A stretch of 64,000 bases of DNA from Rudaea sp. 3F27F6 (GTDB taxonomy: Bacteria; Pseudomonadota; Gammaproteobacteria; Xanthomonadales; Rhodanobacteraceae). The notes under the pieces were generated by a model. The model did not search any database and had not been told where the DNA came from. It saw nothing but the letters and a program-made list of their open reading frames with translations. The DNA is taken from the NCBI RefSeq assembly GCF_005503555.1, contig NZ_SCNG01000002.1:1079835-1143834 (forward strand). The letters are read 5' to 3'. Each line of letters begins with the position of its first letter. The stretch's first letter is position 1. Positions 60,452 through 64,000 of the stretch are shown piece after piece. A program made the translations under genes and the position numbers.

Positions 60452-60640
60452 TTAACTTCTGCTTTAGTTGACCAGTGCTGCGATGCAGAGGTTGGGCTGA
60501 ATTACAACCATGAGCGTTGCTGCGACTCCGGCGCGGAAAGCTGCGTCTCTTCTGATCCAGCTGAGCTGTATGTGGGCAACACATTCGCCTATGTGGGCAG
60601 CAATCCACCTATTTGTTTTGACCCGGTAGATTTTTATCAC
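60452..60640 (+). pseudogene. rhs: Remnant of an Rhs core C-terminus
   Basis: The frame is open from just after a stop at 60449, with no start codon before 60572. It reads EVGLNYNHERCCDS, then ESCVSSDPAELYVGNTFAYV and GSNPPICFDPVDF. This lines up with the Rhs-core end, whose usual form is a TGLxYNxxRYYDxxTGRYxSxDPxGL block followed by NxYAYVxxNPxxxxDPxGL. Several conserved residues are changed, so it is a decayed core joined to the toxin. Confidence 0.7.
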
Positions 60641-61009
60641 TTCACCTACTCTATCGCTGATCACTCGGTGGACTGCACGACGGGCCGGGCAGAGCATCCT
60701 ATTTTTCATGGTTCAAATTGGGCATCTGGCAACAGCACTGATCCCAATCATCTCGATTGCCAGAACAATCCGCAGTGTCAGGATGTACCCAATCACGGCC
60801 CCGCGCCAGCAGGTAGCTATACGATTGGCCCACCAACAGCACCCGGCGGTGGGCGCCGGAATCTGAGGCCAAATGCCGGCACAAACATGCATGGCAGAGA
60901 TGGAATGCAAAGCCACGGTTGTATCAATACGGCCAATCGAGATCGGGATGAGTACAATCAAGATATGGCCCTGGAAGAAGGGCACAATACAGTCACCGTA
61001 CAGCCATGA
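60572..61009 (+). CDS. Orphan Rhs C-terminal toxin, L,D-transpeptidase/Tlde1-like
   Basis: 145 residues from GTG 60572; the Rhs-like part extends upstream without a start. The C-terminal domain has PAPAGSYTIGPP, RRNLRPNAGTNMHGRDG and MQSHGCINTANRD. The HG...SHGCI pattern with His and Cys is that of L,D-transpeptidase-like enzymes such as the Tlde1/DUF2778 family, which attack peptidoglycan of rival cells. Five Cys residues before it may form disulfides in the periplasm. The protein's stop overlaps the ATG of the next gene (ATGA), as is usual for toxin-immunity pairs. No full-length rhs gene or T6SS gene is in the window. Whether it is still made is unclear given the missing start. Confidence 0.7.
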   Translation: MGNTFAYVGSNPPICFDPVDFYHFTYSIADHSVDCTTGRAEHPIFHGSNWASGNSTDPNHLDCQNNPQCQDVPNHGPAPAGSYTIGPPTAPGGGRRNLRPNAGTNMHGRDGMQSHGCINTANRDRDEYNQDMALEEGHNTVTVQP

Positions 61010-61494
61010 CTCTTATGCTAAATAAAATCTCTTCGCTGGCAGCAATGTTGAGCTTACTTCTTGTCGGCATTTCCCTACTGGGATGTGCGATCCCGGCGAA
61101 TGCTGAAAAGATTGAGCGAGCACCTTCAACAGCTTCGCTAGCGTTAGTAGCGGCCGTGTTGAACGCTCATATAAAGGTGTCGTCCGAGGACACGGAAACA
61201 AACGAATCCGAATTGGGCCGCCAGCTCCGCCGAGTTTTTGATGATCACACCGCCTCAGGCACAGATGCGCTTGCTTTACTACTTGGACTTTACATTGGTG
61301 AATCTTCAGGTGAGGATGTTTCTTGCGAGTTGGTGAACCGAGGAAAGTCGGTGATCCCAAGACTGCACTACTATTCGTTGCACGAAGTGAACATCCCGAA
61401 TGTTCAGATGTCGCGAGTGCACCGAATACCTGGAGAATATTCAATTGTTGAGCAGCGAATTGCGAAAGGTGAGCATTGCATTGTCGAAAAGTAA
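61006..61494 (+). CDS. Probable immunity lipoprotein for the Tlde1-like toxin
   Basis: 162 residues. A lipoprotein signal (SSLAAMLSLLLVGISLLGC, lipobox SLLGC) places it in the periplasm, the compartment where an L,D-transpeptidase-type toxin would act. The mature part (KIERAPSTASLALVAAVLNA, DEDVSCELVNRG-like GEDVSCELVNRGK) has no recognised domain. It overlaps the toxin stop by 4 nt. Periplasmic location plus coupling make it the obvious cognate immunity protein; this is inference. Confidence 0.65.
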   Translation: MTLMLNKISSLAAMLSLLLVGISLLGCAIPANAEKIERAPSTASLALVAAVLNAHIKVSSEDTETNESELGRQLRRVFDDHTASGTDALALLLGLYIGESSGEDVSCELVNRGKSVIPRLHYYSLHEVNIPNVQMSRVHRIPGEYSIVEQRIAKGEHCIVEK

Positions 61495-61754
61495 AGGCTA
61501 AGCGGTTGGGAGTTCTGACACACAAGCCTAGCTTCTGGCCAGACTTGTCTGTTTAGCGTTGGCTCGACACAGCCATGTCCATGCTGCACAGGTAAACCAC
61601 CCTGGCGCCCGCCGCCGCGCCCCAAATCTTCGCTCAGCGCCGCGACCAGGGGCTCGCAATATTAATATCCTTACTGACGACTAAAAGGAGAGCCAAGTCT
61701 TTTTTGGAGGGTTATCGAATAGTCGGTAAGAGCTTGAGGAAAGCACCGCCGTCT

Positions 61755-61775
61755 GGGGGTAAATTTGGGGGTAAC
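61755..61775 (+). repeat. Two TGGGGGTAA direct repeats (possible integrase arm sites)
   Basis: TGGGGGTAA at 61755-61763 and 61767-61775, 12-nt period. It lies 53 nt before an att-like copy at 61828. Similar GGGGGTAA bases occur near 59703 (CGGGGGTAAG) just after the tRNA. Confidence 0.55.
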
Positions 61776-61827
61776 TCCTAATCATTTCTTGATAAAGATC
61801 GCATAAGACAAGGGATTTTTGGAATAT

Positions 61828-61849
61828 TTCGATTCCCTCCACCGCACCA
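61828..61849 (+). repeat. att-like direct repeat, copy 2
   Basis: TTCGATTCCCTCCACCGCAC plus CA matches the tRNA-Leu 3' end at 59564-59586 except for one missing G. A short att core, without the terminator part. Confidence 0.7.
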
Positions 61850-61926
61850 GTACTTACAGTACTTCTCGCGGACGCCCCTCGTTCCGCAGTCACGATTTCG
61901 TTCTGCAATTTTGATGAGGCGACCTC

Positions 61927-62310
61927 TTGGGAAGCGTCATTCTTGCCGCCGGGAGATTCCCTAACCACTTCAAATCTCCCAGCCAATTGAGAGCTGTCGA
62001 GAAGGAATGGAAGCGCAAGCGTCGTGCTGTCGCCTATCAAGAGCGTTATAAAGAAAAGGCGAAGCCGAGAAACGCCAAGCGGCGCGCAGCAAAGCTGAAT
62101 CGTTGCGTCGCTTGGGCCGACAAAGATGCCATAGCAGCCATCTATCGCAAGGCTGCTAGCCTAACGAGCCGAACCGGCATTCCGCACGAGGTAGACCATA
62201 TCATTCCGCTACAGGGGAAGCTCGTATCTGGGCTGCATGTCGAGACCAATTTGCGCGTCGTAACTCAGCGGGAAAACCGGGCGAAGTGGAACCTGTTTGA
62301 GCCGGAATAG
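61927..62310 (+). CDS. HNH endonuclease, probably N-terminally truncated
   Basis: 127 residues with a TTG as the first possible start. A lysine/arginine-rich N-terminal helix (EKEWKRKRRAVAYQERYKEK) precedes the HNH motif IPHEVDHIIPLQGKLVSGLH followed by VETNLRVVTQREN and AKWN. D-H...N...H/N are the metal and catalytic residues. Small HNH nucleases of this shape are common in phages, where they help packaging. The basic helix resembles the middle of longer homologues, so the true N-terminus may be lost. It is on the islet and has no clear phage neighbours. Confidence 0.75.
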   Translation: MGSVILAAGRFPNHFKSPSQLRAVEKEWKRKRRAVAYQERYKEKAKPRNAKRRAAKLNRCVAWADKDAIAAIYRKAASLTSRTGIPHEVDHIIPLQGKLVSGLHVETNLRVVTQRENRAKWNLFEPE

Positions 62311-62629
62311 ACAAGGTCCCCAGCGTTTTCCGCTCGCGCGCTTTTGTCTTCTATTCGCGGCTCCGTCTTTTATCGGTTGTCGCATGCGGTGCGACCGGCC
62401 CCGCTACACTGCCGGCATGCGCGGCGACAAAACAGCCATTGATCAACTCAGGATCGCTCCCAGTGGCACCGACAAAACCTGGAGCGCGTGGCTTGATGGA
62501 AAGCTCTTCGCTCAGTTCGATGAATGCCCTGGCGGCGTCGCTGTACGGTGGCTTTTCCTCGACTACTCGGAGCGAGCGCATGGTTGAGGCGATGATGGGA
62601 CTGGATTGCCTAAGACTCGGGGAATCTAA
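62311..62629. other. Region between the HNH and hypothetical genes; possible very small CDS
   Basis: About 320 bp. A 57-codon frame starts at 62417 (MRGDKTAIDQLRIAPSG) and ends at 62587, and another frame overlaps the next start by 4 nt (ATGA). Neither shows a known family, and I cannot choose between them. Confidence 0.3.
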
Positions 62630-63118
62630 ATGAAAGAAGCTCTTGATCGACAAGCGCAGCTTGACGCGATGAATCTGCTTAAGGGTCTTTACCCGGAATG
62701 GCACTACGCGCTCGCCGTCGATGAACCTCATATTGCTGCGCCAGTTGCGGCCTATCTTGAAGAACACGGACTGATCGCAGTTCACTGGATCGAATCCACC
62801 GATACGCCGAAGCACGTTGGAGGCGCCAGGATCACCGCCAGAGGACTCGACTTCCTTGCAGATGACGGTGGCTTGGGGGCGATTCTTGGCGTTGTCACGG
62901 TCAAGCTGCATGCCGAGACCCTGCGCGAACTTTTGCTTCGACGAGTTGAAGAGTCAGATGCCCCTGAGAAGGAGAAATCTCTGATGCGCAAGGCCCTTGA
63001 GAAGGCCGGGGAGAAGTCACTAGAAGCGATTGCAAAAGAAGGTGTGAGCAAGGCTCTGACGTATGGGCCGACTGCATGGCAGTGGCTTCATACACTGCTT
63101 GCGAACTTAGCCCAGTGA
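62630..63118 (+). CDS. Hypothetical protein, phage-like
   Basis: 162 residues, mostly alpha-helical and acidic. PVAAYLEEHGLIAVHWIEST and ARITARGLDFLADDGGLGAI read like a winged-helix-type N-terminal half; this pattern recurs in small proteins of phages and islands. The C-terminal half (LMRKALEKAGEKSLEAIAKE) is a coiled-coil-like helix. Function not known. It has GAAT codon use closer to the host than the 59.8-61.5 kb genes. Confidence 0.7.
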   Translation: MKEALDRQAQLDAMNLLKGLYPEWHYALAVDEPHIAAPVAAYLEEHGLIAVHWIESTDTPKHVGGARITARGLDFLADDGGLGAILGVVTVKLHAETLRELLLRRVEESDAPEKEKSLMRKALEKAGEKSLEAIAKEGVSKALTYGPTAWQWLHTLLANLAQ

Positions 63119-63193
63119 CGTATGAGAATTTGAGGAAGCAGACAGGCAATCCGTTCGGATCCGATAGATCGATGCGAAATGGCTCGCGTCGGA

Positions 63194-63263
63194 TCCCTCC
63201 GCCGGCACCGCAATCAAATTCATCGACATCGCAGGATGTCTCGAAGCCCGCATAACAGTGGGC
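63194..63263 (+). repeat. att-like direct repeat, copy 3 (attR candidate)
   Basis: Starts TCCCTCCGCCGGCACCGCAA; 64 of 70 positions equal 59570-59639. Weaker similarity continues downstream: CATCCGAGATTTTTCGGAGG matches the 59685-59706 region. Marks the right boundary of the islet. Confidence 0.8.
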
Positions 63264-64000
63264 ATTTTCATGCATGTTGCATCTTAAGCAGGCCACCCCA
63301 CCCGCTGACATCCGAGATTTTTCGGAGGTAGCTAATGGGGCATCGTTGCTGGGGTGGCTTCAGGGCTGCTGACCAACGCCAGCATCAGCAATCAATGCCA
63401 AGCCGCCCCGATCGTCCGTTTGAACTCGTCGATGGCGGTGGCCTATTTCTGCCGCCGCCGTCCGACCGCACCTGCTGACGGAGATTCCAATACCGCTTTG
63501 CGGGCAAGGGAAAGTCGCCCCGCTCCGGCAGCTATCTCGATGTATTGTCAGACATTGCGCGCGACCGCCGCGATCCCACGTGCAAGCAACTTACGGATCC
63601 GATCGTCGGCGCAGCGGCTGGACGCGTAGGCGAGCCGCACCGCGAGCTACAACCGCTTTGAATCCTTCGCAGTTCGGCAAGACGTCGCTGAGATACCCAA
63701 GCGCAGGAATCATCACGTGATGGCGCGGCCTCTCTGCCGGCCTGATTAAGCCCGATCTCCAACCGACTCGATTGCGTCGACTAGCGGTATCCGTCGAATT
63801 TTGAGCTGGAGATTTTTCAAGAACGGGAACCTACCGGCATCTGGAATATTTATGGCATTCCAAGAGCCAGCAGGTTCCCTCTTCTCGAATGCTTGCTCGA
63901 CTTAGTAACTAGACGCAGGTGCCGCTGGACACGGCCTGTATTGCGGACTCGCGTCACCATGAAGAACGGAAGAAATCAGCACTGGCGGACCGCACGGAAC
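63264..64000. other. Islet flank without a supportable gene
   Basis: About 740 bp. Short open frames exist on both strands, but none has a ribosome-binding site, normal codon use or a recognisable protein. It may be decayed mobile-element DNA. Confidence 0.4.

Larger units (their letters stand above)
61495..61926. other. Islet spacer without a clear gene
   Basis: About 430 bp. It holds an AT palindrome (AATATTAATAT near 61658), the TGGGGGTAA repeats at 61755 and an att-like copy at 61828. I see no credible coding frame on either strand. Confidence 0.5.

Noticed and set aside
62351..62911. 186-codon minus-strand frame in the islet
   Set aside because: Overlaps the better plus-strand gene at 62630 and shows no ribosome-binding site or family.
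63354..63762. Open frames after the third att-like copy as transposase remnants
   Set aside because: No DDE or HNH motif and no inverted repeats could be found; composition looks random.

Overview
This 64-kb window is a GC-rich chromosomal segment of a gammaproteobacterium. The gene content points to Xanthomonadales/Lysobacterales, probably a Rhodanobacteraceae-like lineage: a MetX-type serine/homoserine acyltransferase, a PsiF-like protein, RhlE, ParE, DmsE/MtrB-type cytochrome genes, and many short REP-like palindromes between and inside genes. The placement is an inference from protein resemblance; no rRNA gene is present.

Layout. 1-5.9 kb: a surface-glycan cluster (partial wecB, an unknown protein, a two-domain glycosyltransferase, a methyltransferase, a convergent sulfotransferase). 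6.2-8.1 kb: parE. 9-15.7 kb, minus strand: slyD, an N-acyl-D-amino-acid deacylase lipoprotein, a DadA-like dehydrogenase, an OGT/SPINDLY-type TPR glycosyltransferase and a 4-nt-overlapping HutG-like deformylase. 15.9-23.6 kb: NlpC/P60 lipoprotein, MFS transporter, rhlE, an AraC regulator and a lone subtilase propeptide. 23.8-29.1 kb, minus strand: a GltD-like FAD/Fe-S protein and a fused 2-oxoacid:ferredoxin oxidoreductase (KorA/KorB), with a four-helix-bundle (S23/IVP) gene set between near-perfect inverted repeats. 29.4-35.7 kb: phaZ-like PHB depolymerase, tgt, small enzymes and queA. 35.7-43.2 kb: a large TPR protein plus a DUF3142 lipoprotein, then an ABC exporter with a DesK/DesR-like two-component system. 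43.5-47.8 kb: a class III aminotransferase, PsiF, an aldo/keto reductase and a LysR regulator.

48.0-53.0 kb holds the most striking system: a Pio/Mto-like electron conduit, with a decaheme c cytochrome, an MtrB/PioB outer-membrane barrel, a diheme cytochrome c4 and a high-potential iron-sulfur protein. A strong terminator separates it from ccmFGHI, which encode cytochrome c maturation. The periplasmic decaheme protein and the barrel would carry electrons across the outer membrane. Cytochrome c4 and HiPIP would relay them in the periplasm, and the Ccm proteins would attach the haems. No outer-surface MtrC-type cytochrome is present, so the arrangement resembles Fe(II)-oxidising (Pio/Mto) more than metal-reducing (MtrCAB) systems.

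57.5-59.4 kb: a MetX/serine-succinyltransferase-like enzyme and a cysteine-dioxygenase-like enzyme. From 59.5 kb a tRNA-Leu(CAA) gene marks the edge of an AT-rich, decayed islet. It carries small membrane proteins, an orphan Rhs C-terminal toxin with an L,D-transpeptidase/Tlde1-like motif and an overlapping probable immunity lipoprotein, then an HNH endonuclease and a phage-like hypothetical. Copies of the tRNA 3' end recur at 61.83 and 63.19 kb, indicating stacked integrations. The last ~0.7 kb holds no gene I can support.
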